The position numbers and the translations under genes are program-made. Source: Lamellibrachia satsuma (Eukaryota > Annelida > Polychaeta > Sabellida > Siboglinidae). Taken from it: a DNA stretch of 64,000 bases. Positions 1 through 27,782 of this stretch are shown here, piece after piece (position 1 is the first letter of the stretch; each line of letters begins with the position of its first letter). The notes beneath the pieces were generated by a model. It was not told the DNA's origin, did no database searches, and saw only the letters and a program-made list of their open reading frames with translations. The stretch covers positions 520,001-584,000 of the forward strand of contig BSQZ01000030.1 in NCBI GenBank assembly GCA_033239005.1, written 5' to 3'.

Positions 1-421
1 ATAACTTTTTCAGACATTCTGGTGCTATGCACCCTGAAGTTTGTCTTAAGTGTGGCAACCTTCCTTAATAATACTAAACAAGGTAGAGATATATACTGAA
101 TGTGCAGGTGACCATGATTTATAATCGGCTCATTTAGTGTGACTGACAACCGACTACCAGGGATAGACAGTCATACCCAGGAATTCTTGTCATTCGAGAT
201 TTACTCAACAAACCTGCATTGTGTGACATTTCTGAATGGAGCAGCATTATTTGCATAATGTTCAATGATAATTATTTTTAATTATATTCCTTCTTACATG
301 ATCAAGCAAATAAACTTATGCAGTTAATTGCTAATTTTTATCGCAATTTATGCAGTTAATTGCAGTTTTGTTTATATTTTTGAGGATAACGTGACATGAC
401 GTTTGTTGTTTTCCTGTACAG

Positions 422-520
422 TATGCTGACCCAGTGGCCGACTTGTTAGACAAGTGGGGCGTGTTTCGAGCACGCTTATTCAGGGAATCATGCGTCTTTC
501 ATAGGGGAAACTATGTCAAG
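422..520 (+). CDS. CTDSPL: CTDSPL-like exon (internal)
   Basis: Preceded by a pyrimidine-rich tract and tacag; followed by gtgaga. Encodes 33 residues from [13 protein letters not shown] to HRGNYVK, phase 0 at both ends. Confidence 0.92.
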
Positions 521-1718
521 GTGAGACACTACAGAATTTTGTGTGTCTGAAAGTATTGTGGAGCATTGCTACCCTTCATATTTTTTGTGTGAATTCTGTT
601 TCTTAACTAGTTGTCTATTTCAGAAGTGATAATTTTCCAGTTATTGAGAAGTCACATCTATTTTATTTTGTCCATCAACTAGAAATGAATGCTAGGACAT
701 TATTTTTGTTATGTTGACTGTATTCATATTCTTGCGTTGATGTTATCTGTTTGTATGTTTGTTGTTCTTTCTAGTCCCACAACTTAGCTTATGTAAGAAA
801 TTGTGTAGTTCCTAGGTGGTCCTATTTGCCCGTCCTCAAACAATCCCTGAAGGGTGTCATGTATTCTTGAGATGTCGTTGAACCATGGCATTGTATTTGC
901 AGGACTTGAGTCGACTGGGGCGTGACCTGGACAAGGTGGTGATAGTTGACAACTCACCTGCTTCCTACATCTTCCATCCAGACAATGCTGTGAGTTTATC
1001 TGCCCTCTCCTCACTCAGAATGCAAAGTGCACTAATTGACTGATGCTTCTGACATTCAGCCAGTTTGTTCTCACTGTAGATAACGCTGTTTGGTGCCAGT
1101 TAGATTCACTGTTTAGTCCCTAGTTGATCTCACAGACTCGTTCTTTGTCTCTCACCACCATTTCTATCCCACTGAATTTTGCATGCAATTACAGTATCTT
1201 AATTGTGATCATGGTACATCAAGAGAGTTTATTTACAATTACACACATTTTGTTGCAATTAAACTATCTAAATGATATGGTAATGCGGTCAGTAATCAAA
1301 TAATATTTAAGATAAAACTTGATGATAACATGATTACAATGTTTTGTTATGATTGCATTTTCATCATTTATTATTTTTGACTTATAACTCCAAATAACTT
1401 TTAATTCCAAACAGCCCTGCTAGTGTGAACATGTAGAACATTATTTTTAGGACATAGGCAAGTGATTGTTTACCTTGATTCATTCACATACGTTACAAAT
1501 TTAAGGGTTTGATTATAATTTGACTAAGGTTTGTTGTTTGCCTGCAGGTGCCTGTAGCGTCTTGGTTTGATGACATGTCCGACACAGAACTGATGGACCT
1601 CATTCCTTTCTTCGAAGCGCTCTCTAAAGTCGACAGTGTATACAGCGTGCTCAAAAATGCGAACGTGTGCACGACGAATCACAACTCGAACACGGACATG
1701 ATAGGCGTCACAACGTAA
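422..1718 (+). CDS. CTDSPL: CTD small phosphatase (SCP/CTDSPL type), last three coding exons, 5' part outside window
   Basis: HAD-family Ser/Thr phosphatase; family members dephosphorylate the C-terminal domain of RNA polymerase II and transcription regulators in the nucleus. Three exons (422-520, 903-989, 1548-1718) join in phase 0 and give 118 residues ending in TAA. Seen: [51 protein letters not shown] and [19 protein letters not shown]. These are the C-terminal half of the FCPH/NIF domain, including the VDNSP segment that carries the second catalytic-site aspartate in HAD phosphatases. The first catalytic motif (DxDxT) must lie upstream of the window. After the usual end of the family there is an extra tail of about 16 residues (from [10 protein letters not shown]) that I do not recognise. 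CTDSP1, CTDSP2 and CTDSPL cannot be separated from this part. Confidence 0.93.
903..989 (+). CDS. CTDSPL: CTDSPL-like exon (internal)
   Basis: Acceptor tttgcag, donor gtgagt. Encodes 29 residues, [13 protein letters not shown] to IFHPDNA, phase 0 at both ends. Contains the conserved VDNSP motif. Confidence 0.92.
1548..1718 (+). CDS. CTDSPL: CTDSPL-like terminal coding exon
   Basis: Acceptor cctgcag. Encodes [18 protein letters not shown] and so on to a TAA stop at 1716-1718. The last ~16 residues extend beyond the conserved family end. Confidence 0.9.
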   Translation: MPVASWFDDMSDTELMDLIPFFEALSKVDSVYSVLKNANVCTTNHNSNTDMIGVTT

Positions 1719-4700
1719 CAGACATCCGTCCAAATGCACATCAGAACTGATCGTTTGCCATGCAAAACGTGATACTGCAGGAGGCTTCTAGCCAATCAGC
1801 ACTGCACGCCTTGTCATGTGACTGGCATTTACAGCTTCGTATATTCTGTATTTAACACGTTGTTAATTGTTGGACATCTTGCACCATAATGGGCATTTCT
1901 GTTGATAACATTTAAGTGGGCTGGAGGTTGTGGGTGTGTAGTCTCTGCAACCGTGCAGGGAGCGAACAGGGCTAGCTGGTCATGGCCATGCTGCCCAGAC
2001 AAGTTGTTTATATTTTTCGTCAACGAGCAGAGTTGTTGGTGGCGCCACTGGTGCATTTGTGGGCAATATTGATGTTGCTCAACATGTATCATTTGGCTGT
2101 CAGAAGTTGCCTCCCTGCTGGGGAAATCTTCCTGGTCAAGGCAGCAAGAGAGTTGTCTCGGTTCATGTGGAGACACTGGACAATGGACGTGTTACGATAA
2201 GAAGTGTACAGTTCACAAAACAGTAAGTGGGTGTTGATGTGACGACGGCTCATTGGTAGTATGTATGGTGCCTACGCAGAAGACGGGTCAAGTAAGATCT
2301 TCATAAATTGGAGACTTGAGGAATATATCCCATACTGCAACGTGATCGTGGTCAGGATATAGAGGATACAGAAAATTCATGAGATGCACATGAAGGAATG
2401 CCAGTCCATGTGAGCACCTATGCATGACTCGCTGTAGGTGGTTAAGCTAGGATACTATACATTGCGTGACCGATGTCTGTCATAGGTGTTTCACATAGAA
2501 GAACAGAAAGTTGCGCTTCGGACAAGAACGTCGGTAAGCACACGGTCTTCCTCATTGCAAGAGTCCGCCCGTACGCATGCCTTCATAAACAGTTCCTGCA
2601 GGGGTGGTTGCACATCTGCCGTGTGCGTCTTCAGCAACAGTTTTGTGCTCTGTCACTTGGCTCGGCTGCAATGTATTCTGAGTGCCAAATGTTTTATACG
2701 CCCTGTTTTATACTGTTGGTTCAGGTAAGTAGATTGCGTAGGTTGGCATCTCATTGTGTGTACATTATATACTTTTATGTCCCTCTCTAGTGAGAAGAGA
2801 AGATGTCAGGTGGACAGATGGAAAACTCTTCTTCCCATTTCCAGTCAACCAAACAGGTTTTTCCACCAGATGTTATTGTGTTTTGTTCCCCACATGCCTG
2901 TAAAATGACACGTCTTGTGAAAATCACTATAAAGTGCCAGCTTACTTCAAGCGTGACAGATAGATTAAAATGTCACCTAAATGATGATGAATGCATCAGG
3001 TTCACAGTGATTTAAACATTAAACTGTACCATCAAAATGTTGATTTTGTCTGAAGAACAAAAAATAAGAACTGTAAAGCTTATTTGTATGTTGCACTTTA
3101 TTCAGATGTAGGCATATCATGTTAACATTATGAAGCTTTAACAAACTTTGTCGTCCAGTTTAAAACTAGCATGTGACTATATAATATGCTGTAAATCATC
3201 CATGTGTGACAATAATCAGGATGTTTCCAAGACAAAATGCATCTATTTTTGTTCCAAAATTTATGACCTTTGTCATAGTGGTTTATTTGTCATCATGGAT
3301 TTTTGTGTAATAGGTGAAGACTGGAATAGTTTTCAGAAGTGCTGTCAACAGTAAAATTTTTGAAGCTGGCGCTAATAAATCATGTTCCGTGGAGACATGC
3401 ACAAATTGAACGTTGTGATGACGCAGTAACATTTTTATGTGACATGAATTCGAGAAGTTATGTTGATTTTATCCAGGTGGGCTAACAATGCGGAGTGTAA
3501 ACTGTTGGTCAGGAAACGGACAGTGTCGACAGTTATGATGTGGCGTTGTTCACTGTTGTATGTGCATGATAATGTATATATATATATTTTAGCCTGGTTT
3601 GGCACCACCACACTCACATACACGTACACCAGGCGTTTCACACAGTGCACAATCGGCCGATGCAGTTTGCTTGGAATTGAGCTCATTGCTGCTCGTAATG
3701 TATGTCGCAGTGTTATAGAAATAGCCTTACTAATTTTTTAATGTTTGTACAGTTGTTGAGTATGTGACTATTTTTGCTACAAGTGTAAAGTGACATTGGT
3801 GTGGGTCGATGATGAGATCATGTTATCACAAAGCTGTTGACATTTGCCTTAAACTGTAGATCTGCAGAATGCAGATATGATGTTATAAATATACGGGGTT
3901 TGTATATCCAATTTTTGCGTGCATGCGATATTGTACAGCAATGCCTGTATGCATCGATTCTAGCCAGTGTGCCTATGGCCAGCCTTCAGGAAAATGGATG
4001 ATTGCAAAATGCTTTAAAAGAAACCTTAACATTAAATTTTTATTATTTTGTAACCATGTTCACTGTAATAGTTGTGTAAATTAATTGTGTGCAGTAAATG
4101 TAATATGATAAAACCAGGTACACCAGTTGGTAATTTTACATAACAGTTTGCGGCAGTATAATTGAAAACACATTTACAATCATCTCATAATCAGTCTATG
4201 AAAACTAGGTCTATGTAATCGGACAGGCACCATTGAAAATTATATTTAATCCGTACACTTATGAATACTGTTTTATCATAAGATTCTCTTGTGAATTTTT
4301 GTGATGGTAAAGTTAGTAGTCCTCCGACTCCTTACAGTTGGGTTCTGTCAAACCAGGAGATAGGAGTGTAGGCCTATTCCTACGTTATGTTATTCAAAGG
4401 AATGTTGTTACCATTTTCACAATTTAAGATGTCACAAAAACAGTGCAACTAAATCCGTTTTCAATGTCTTCTCATTAGTAAGATAATTATGTTAGAGCTG
4501 GTGTCATTAGTAGGTACTCAAAGTATGTTTGATGACCTCGTGACGGTTTGGCTTTGCTATGCAATATAATCTCCTTGTGAAATGTAATCACCAACAGTGA
4601 AAATTCATGTCATAATTATAACAATGAAGACAAAGGAAGAAACAACATTGCTTAGAGAATTTGGTAGCACTGTCAAATTTGATTAAATATCAAGTTTTGT

Positions 4701-6990
4701 TGCGTACACTGTATAATAACACTGGTAAAATGTATGGCAGTAGGAACAATTTAACACATTTGTTGGATTGTGGCTTTTTATTGAGCCAAATATTCAGTTT
4801 TCTTTGTGTTGTATACAAAAATAACATCTAGAGGCTTCCAAATTACATGTTCCCTTTGTACTGTTGACAGAGAATGTTATTTAGAGGCGTGTAAAAGAGC
4901 ATGTAACACTGGTGCACTAGTACAATTGCATGAATTGTAAGAGGCATTTAAGAATATATCTGAAAATGTAAAGGCCAAATGCACTTGGCAGCTGGCTTAG
5001 TGTTATCTTGCAAGAAGGTCCCTGTGGTAAGGGCTAAATATCTGGTTGCATCACCATCAGGACCACAGTGCAACTGGTATGTTTATAATATGCAAAATGT
5101 ATACTTATATATTATTATTATATTATATAAATAACCTACGCTGACACAGAGAGATAATGGAGTGTGGTCTTGAAGATTAGCACTGCACGTAGTGTAGTGA
5201 AAGCATGAATTTACTAATTGCTGAAACTACACAGACATTTTTTCTATTATATGGACAGTAAGTAATTTTGTATCGACAAAAGGATGGAAAATAAAGGAGG
5301 CAGCTTTTCTCCAAAAGAAACAGACGTGTTGCTTTTTATCTGGTTTTCAACATGCTTGTGTCTGAAATGTATACAATTATTTGTCAACAAACTGTTTGCG
5401 TATCCATGATCTTAGTCCGAAAAATATTGAATAACTTATCGTGCCAACAAATATGTTGTATCAACAATAACATTTACTGCTGTTTAAAAACAAATGGCAA
5501 ACACTGGCATCAAAATACAAAATTGGTTTGGATGCATTTACACGTGACTGTTTCAGTACACAACAAAAGCAATTGCGGGAATGTTTTTTGTGTCTATTAC
5601 TTATATTAAAATTTTACAAGCAACTCGAGCATATAGATAGTCAAACCTGTTGAAGCGACCACCTGCATTAAGACACCACCTGTCATTAACAACTACTGAC
5701 TTCCCGAAGTGCCACCTGAATTAAGAGAATATTAATTTGATGCAAAGCAATTGTTGAGAAAGTTCTTTTCCAGTAAATAACTTGCCATCTGGTTTGTAAG
5801 CCACTGCTAAATGTTTGTATGCCCTGGTGGGCTCTATAAGGTAACACTTTTGTGTCGATATAAGTTTAATTCTTTGTATACACTTATTTTTCCTTTACTT
5901 TTATCCGATAAGTACTTTATATAAATATATTAAATGCCTAAATATGGCGCAATGAAACATTGAGGCAAACTTGGGGGTTAGATCACTATATAATTTCCCA
6001 TTGGTGACAATGTTTTTTTTAATGGTATTCGCAAATGAGAATTTTTAATAATCTGAAAATCAGCTATGTTAATATTTCTTTCATTAACAAGCTGGAAAAA
6101 ATTCTGTAATTATTTCTCCAGAAAATCAACACAAGATTCTCCCCATGAAATGGCATCCAAAACAAATACACTGTGTGCAAGGGATCATATAGTTGCTGAC
6201 ACGTGCATAATTATGTTACCAGCCATTCACAATAAATTTTAATCTGGGCACAGCATAAGTGTCATAAGCCTAAAATATGGCCATATTCCTGTTCGAAAAT
6301 AATTTTCCGGGGAGCAAAACAATTCCCCCCAAAAAAGGTTCTGTCTCATAATCACTAGCACTTCACTTGTATGTCATGAATCCCAAAGTAAAATAATGAT
6401 CTGATCCTGTTTGCATCTCTTGCGATAACAGATAATGGTGCCTACTAAGGCGACGTAAAAAAGAAACTAGTTTCTCGTCCCAGCCCACTTCCTTTTTTGG
6501 CCCGCCTCCTTTTTTATTTACTATTGACAACTTTACGCATCATGCAACGTATAACCCTAGCTGTATGTGGCTTCTACAGAGTCTAAAGTAACAGTGATGA
6601 TCCCTTGCTTAAGATATTCTTTACCCAGACACATTTGTGCTAAAGACAGCCGAGGTTCTCACCGCTGTTTATATGCCTCTGACGTGCTCCATAAACTGCC
6701 CACTCAAGTCACAAATCTCTATTAACAGCTAGGACTATAAAACTTATCAACGATTAACAGCCGTCAATAAAATTTACTTAAAGCATACCAAATGGGCAGT
6801 ATTTCATAACTGCTTGCAATAGGAAGCTCAAATTTCAGACTTAGCTGTGTGTGGTTTTAAAGTAGAAGCTAGTTATTAAACTACTAGGCTATTTACATAA
6901 TACCAGCTTAGTCAGTATAACTCTCATTCACTGTGATACAAACTAATGAAACCATGACACTTTCAGAGAAATGTACCCAACTCAGTTACC
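1719..6990 (+). other. 3' flank / probable 3' UTR of the CTDSPL-like gene, then intergenic DNA
   Basis: AT-rich sequence without a convincing coding frame. AATAAA hexamers at 3374-3379, 5290-5295 and 6231-6236 are possible polyadenylation signals, so the 3' UTR could be long, but the real site cannot be chosen from sequence. I see no other gene here. Confidence 0.4.
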
Positions 6991-7252
6991 GCTCAGTTAC
7001 CCCTCGGCCCAGCCCAGTGAATGGTTTAAAAATGTTGATATGTTTCCATCAAATGAAAGATCTAATTTAGTAGGAAAGGAAACATTAACTCTACAAACGT
7101 ATCCGATGGTGGCAATACTGCCAGACTGCCCCACAAAGTTAGCATTTAAAATATAGATACAAGATTTAACAAGATTTGCCATCCAAGCCAAAGGCCCAGA
7201 TGGCAAGTGGACAAGGAAGCCATTGGCTTATCGAGAGTCCAACAATGTTCAT

Positions 7253-8879
7253 CTACTTATAACCCGCCCTCCTGAGATATGTGTCAACCTTGTTTTTAAA
7301 CATATTCACGCTGCTAGCAGTTACACAATCTGTAGACAATTTGTTCCATTCATTTATTGTCCTCTGTGAGAAAGAGTGCTTCCTGATGTCCAATCTACAT
7401 TGATCCTTTACTAATTTTACCTCATGTCCTCTAGTTCTGCTATCCTTCTTGAGTGAGAAAAACATATTTCTATCAATATTTTCATACCCATTCGATATCT
7501 TAAAAACTTCAATCTGATCTCCTCTTAACCTCCTTGTCTCTAGAGTTGTTAAACCACATTCTTTCTGGCGTTCTTCATAACTAAGGTCTCTCAGTTCTGG
7601 AATCATTTTAGTTGCTCTCCTTTGTATGCGTTCAAGCGTATCTATATCCTTCTTATGATATGGTCTCCATGCTTGTATACAGTATTCTAAATGAGGTCTA
7701 ACTATTGCTTTATAGAGAGGTATAATTAACTTTTTTCCCTTGTATGTTATGTTTCTTCTAATCAATCCAAGAATTTGATTACCCTTTGAAGCTGCAATAC
7801 CACACTGCTCTGAAACTTTCATATCAGCGCTTATTGTAACTCCTAAGTCCTTTTCTTTTACAGTAGTACCCAGAAGAGTATCTCCCATTTTATAGTTTAC
7901 ATTCAAGTTCCCATGTCCTGTATGTAGGCATTTACATTTCCCAAAATTGAACAACATCTGCCATTTCTCAGACCATTTCACTAATCTGTCTAGATCGTTT
8001 TGTAAATGTTGTTTATCACCATCAGTATTAACCTTTCTAAACAGTTTTGTGTCATCCGCAAATTTCAGTACGTTACTTGTTATACTGTCGTCCAAGTCAT
8101 TGATATAAATTAAGAATAATATAGGTCCTAATACTGATCCTTGAGGTACCCCACTCAAAACCGATTTCCAATTTGAAACTTCCCCATCTACTACAACTCG
8201 TTGTCTTCTGTCAGTCAGCCATTGTTCTATCCAGTCAGTTATGCTATCCCCGATACCATGGGCTTTTAATTTAAGTAGTAATCTTTGACGTGGCAGTTTG
8301 TCAAAAGCTTTCTGAAAATCTAAGTAGATAATATCTACTGGCGATCCCACGTCTATCCACTTGGTGATTTCTTCCAAAAAACAACATATTTGTTAAGCAT
8401 GACCTTGCTTTAAGGAATCCATGTTGAGATGAATTTAATAATTTATGCTTAATGAGGAAGTCCACCATAGGGTCTTTAATTAACCTTTCTAATAATTTAC
8501 AAATCACTGATGTTAAACTCACTGGTCTGTAATTCTCTGACTTATTTCTCGAACCCTTTTTAAATAATGGTATGATGTTTGCTTCTTTCCATTCAAACGG
8601 AACAACTCCTTCTTTTAATGACAAGTTGAATACTCTTGCAAGTGGTATACTGATTTGTTCTACTGTTTCCATTAGTAATTTTGGAGGAATCCCATCCACT
8701 CCCAGTGATTTGTTATCCTTCATTGCCTTTATTTTCTTAGCTACCAATTCTGGAGTTACAACTAACGGACCTAAATAGTCAGATTTAGCCCCCTGAAATT
8801 TAGCATCAGCAACTGGTAATGAACTAATATCTTCTTTGGTAAACACTGAACTGAAGTAACCATTTAGGTCTTCCGCCAT
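7253..8879 (-). pseudogene. CR1-like reverse transcriptase (frameshifted)
   Basis: Two overlapping frames (8301-8879 and 7253-8377) together cover an RT domain: SLGVDGIPPKLL, NYRPVSLTSVICKLLERL, QHGFLKARSC, DIIYLDFQKAFDKLP, SGVPQGSVLGPILFLIYIND, and the catalytic LKFADDTKLFRKV. The C-terminal part keeps LGLIRRNITYKGKKLI and FSQRTINEWNKLS. The reading frame breaks just after QHGFLKARSCLTNML (about 8390). RT copies the element RNA at the nicked target site. The family is clear; this copy cannot make a full protein. Confidence 0.9.
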
Positions 8880-8924
8880 TAAAAACCCCTGTGATATTAT
8901 ATATCCAGCACTGTCTTCTAGAGG

Positions 8925-10060
8925 TCAAACCTTGTCTTGTACGTTTTGTTTACTCCTGACATATGCATAAAAACTCTTGCTGTCATTTTTTATGTTACAT
9001 GCTAGTTTTTGCTCATAGCTTCTTTTAGATTGTCTGATTTCAGTTGTAGCTGCATTAAGTGCCTCTTTGTATTTTGCATAGTCTTCTTCCTTTCTGGTAC
9101 GCCTATAAACCCTCCACATAGTTTGTTTTAGCATTATTTTTCTAATAGCCTCTTTTTGACAAGTGTTTCTACACCGTTTTCCTTGTTTTTGGAAGGGAAC
9201 AAATTTATCGATGATACTCTCAATTTCATATTTTAGAATATTCCAACATTCAATTGCGGTCTTATTCATCAGCATGTTATTCCAATCTAGCTTTGCTAAG
9301 TATTTTCTCATATCTTTGTAGTTACCTTTGTGGAAGTTTCTCTTGTACGTTTTCTTATTTTTACTTTCTGATTTTACATTGATGTCAAAATGTATTTGAT
9401 TACGGTCACTATTACCCAATGGTTCAAATATTTTTACATTGTCCACTAATTCTTTTTGTGATGACAAAACTATATCTAATACATTTTCTCCCCTGGTTGG
9501 TTCTAGTATGTGCTGAGTAAGAAAGCTATCCTGTATTAAAAATAAAAATTGTTGGTCCTCAATCCCTGTGCTCTCTAGAGAATTCCATTGTATGTGTCCA
9601 TGGTTAAAATCTCCCATTATGATACATTCCCTTTACTAACTTCCTTTATAGCGTTTGTTATTTTTGTGTTGTCCTCTTCGTTTATGTTTGGACTTCGGTA
9701 AACTAATCCAATAGTTAATTTTGAATTTCCTGAAACAATTTTGCATCAAACAGCTTCATCGCTATCTGCTTCCCTTTCTAGTTTTATTTCATAAGCCTGA
9801 ATAGATTCTTTAACATATAAAATAACTCCCCCGTCCCTTCTTCCTATTCGATCTTTCCTAAACATTACATATCCTGTCAGTCCTAATTCAGCATCTGTTA
9901 TATCTATGTTGGCCCATGATTCAGTTATACCAATTATGTGAGGGTCAATATCTTCTACCTATAATATTTAATTCGTTTTTCTTATTTACTATGCTCCTTG
10001 CATTTAAACATACGCATCTATAACCTTTTTCAGATATGTTTTTCGGATGATTTGATATTG
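8925..10060 (-). pseudogene. CR1-like AP endonuclease domain (broken)
   Basis: Reading 10060 to 8925 on the minus strand gives NARSIVNKKNELNI, IIGITESWA (catalytic Glu), DRIGRRDGGVILYVK, GLVYRSPN, then MGDFNHGHIQWNS (Asp and Asn of the active site). A TGA at 9746-9748 replaces an expected Trp codon, a frameshift lies near 9630, and the expected catalytic SDH motif reads SDR (Arg codon at 9402-9404), a single transition. The endonuclease would be dead even if the frame were open. Confidence 0.82.
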
Positions 10061-10194
10061 GTTTATCTGTGCTAGTGGCCTCTTGTTCTGCTTGAGACAC
10101 CTCTAGGTAACCCCCTGCACTTCTAGTTTAAACAATGTTTACTTCCAAAAATATTTGTCATTGTACCCAAGTCGCTATCTACTGCTGGCGCTGC

Positions 10195-10320
10195 TGAAAG
10201 TTTGTCCGCGAATACTGCCGCCCCCTTTCCACTTAAATGAAGCCCATCCTTCATGTACATATCAGCCCTCCCAACAAAGCTTCCCCATAAATCCACAAAT
10301 CCAACTTCCTCTTCCCTACA
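10195..10320 (-). pseudogene. SGNH/GDSL-esterase-like C-terminal fragment of the CR1-like element
   Basis: The minus strand reads EEEVGFVDLWGSFVG followed by MYMKDGLHLSGKGAAVFAD. The D-G-L-H-L-S stretch fits the DxxH catalytic block that ends SGNH hydrolases, and such esterase domains occur in CR1-group elements. Upstream (10320-10540) only scattered similarity remains over several frames. Confidence 0.6.
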
Positions 10321-10539
10321 TACATAGCTACGGTGGGGTCTCGGTCACGCCATCTGAAGTAAGACCAGTGGCAGTGCACAATGCCATTGGTGGCCTTGCT
10401 AACGTTTTGTCTGATTATAAGAAAATTGGCCCATAACAAAATCTGAAAACTGTTCACAGCAACTGCCATCATGTCATTGACATGCTGACCAAGTTTGGGT
10501 AAAATCACATACATCCAGCCGTTTTTAAACGCTCCCACG

Positions 10540-11483
10540 TGCGATGCACGTCAATGTTTACATAAACATCCATGACCATGTGTTCACGCGCCCACGTGGC
10601 CCATATAGCAGAAAAAAACATAAATCCTCTGCCTATTAAACTCTAAAAAAATGCACTATTTCACAGTCAATAGACAAACAAAGCATATGAATTTCTTAAT
10701 TTCACGATTTATTACGCTCTACACTCGTATCGAACAGTCAACAGGAAGTTCAACTATGGTCTTACCTCATCATAGAGACGAGTGAATGTCATGTGTCCAG
10801 ATGCTGCCAGACCACCCCGAAAGTTAGCGTATATTATAATAAATAATATTATAGAGATAGAGATGGTAGTGACGGTTGCGCCATCTAGAGAGTGGTTCAC
10901 ACTCAATGTGGCCACAATCAGGCTACTGTTTCCATCTTTGTCCGCCAGGAAGAAAAGCATTATCGTAAATAACTGTAAATGACTGCCTAGTGCCGTTGTG
11001 GTTTTTAAAATATATCGCCAATTAGTAGATCAGACGCCACTGGTGCAAGGAGGCGAAGGAACGTAGAAAGAGGCGCGTAGGTGTCGGCGCCTGGGAGGAG
11101 ATACTGCAAAACGGCAAAGTTAGCGTATTAATATAATCATAACCTCCCTTTTCCTTTAAAAAAGTCCGGACGACAGCCTCGCACACGATGACCTTTATGG
11201 GAGATATAATAATTTTGATGTATATATTATTGTCACCAATATAAATGCAGTTCAGTATGGGAAGACGGTTACCTGATCACAAGCTGGTCATTTACCAAAT
11301 CCTAGTCTACAATGAATGAATTTACTATAGCTGCCGACGAGCGGCGCCACTGAGCAACAAGATGGTTGACATTTTGTAAACGGTGAGACGGAAACGCAAT
11401 GACAACGCTGCAAACAACGCGTTTAATTAATCCGTAATGGTAACTGACCGTTGTAGTCGTTCTGTTAGTTAGAACTGTGAAAG
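10540..11483 (+). promoter_or_regulatory. 5' flank and probable 5' UTR of BECN1
   Basis: About 0.95 kb between the CR1 relic and the BECN1 start, with no gene. Part of it (about 11040-11100 and 11330-11420) is richer in CpG than its surroundings, as expected near a housekeeping promoter. The start codon context (aaagATGg) has A at -3 and G at +4. No TATA box is assigned. The start site is not determined. Confidence 0.3.
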
Positions 11484-27233
<15,750 letters not shown>

Positions 27234-27452
27234 CCATACACTGGACGGTCATCTTCAGCGATGATGTGATGTCACCACAGGGACTGTTTGATGAAGGACT
27301 TATACACAGTGTTGATTGGTGTAGGTTTTTCTTGGGACAAATCTGACAGTTTTACAAAAAAAGATTACATTTCACTTTCTGAAATTGCACCTTTCAAGTC
27401 ATATTTACGAACATTAATTTTATGGAAATTTGAGTAATTTTTCTGTATGGAT

Positions 27453-27771
27453 GGCGGCCGTGGCCTAGTGGTTAAGGTGTTGGCTCTAAATTCGAGGGTT
27501 GTGAGTTCAAGACCCACACTGGGCACAGTTCGTTTTCGAAGCTTAGGCAATTTCGTTTACCCTACTTTGCCTCAGTCTACTCAGCTGCAAATGAGTACAA
27601 ACACTGTTTGGAAGGTACCTGCGATGGACTAGTGTCCCGTCCAGGAGAGTCAGTATAACTGCACTCTAAGTTGCTTCGCACTACAGAAACCAGGTTTAAG
27701 CACTGGCCATATAAGCCTTCATGGCTTCCTAAAGCGTAATGCCTGGGGGATGACTTTACCTTTTTTTTACC
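27453..27771 (+). mobile_element. tRNA-derived SINE with 11-bp target duplication
   Basis: Head ggcggccgtggcctagtgg contains an A-box consensus match (TGGCCTAGTGG); gagttcaagaccc is the B box. The body includes gcgatggactagtgtcccgtc; the tail is T-rich. Flanked by tctgtatggat at 27442-27452 and 27772-27782. Lies just 3' of BECN1. Confidence 0.85.
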
Positions 27772-27782
27772 TCTGTATGGAT

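Larger units (their letters stand above)
7158..10420 (-). mobile_element. CR1-like non-LTR retrotransposon, decayed copy 1
   Basis: Antisense LINE. In element order it holds the end of an SGNH/GDSL-esterase-like segment (about 10200-10310), an AP-type endonuclease (about 8925-10020), a reverse transcriptase with FADD core (7253-8879), and a 3' end with the short direct repeat AAATCTTGTTAAATCTTGTA near 7160-7185. Short terminal repeats in place of poly(A) are typical of the CR1 clade. The 5' end is too decayed to place exactly. Frameshifts and stop codons make it inactive. Two other copies of the same family are in the window (54040-61925 and 43298-43420). Confidence 0.88.

Noticed and set aside
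5640..5740. Possible transposon end (aagcgaccacctgcattaag)
   Set aside because: Resembles common DNA-transposon ends, but no matching inverted end or target duplication was found.
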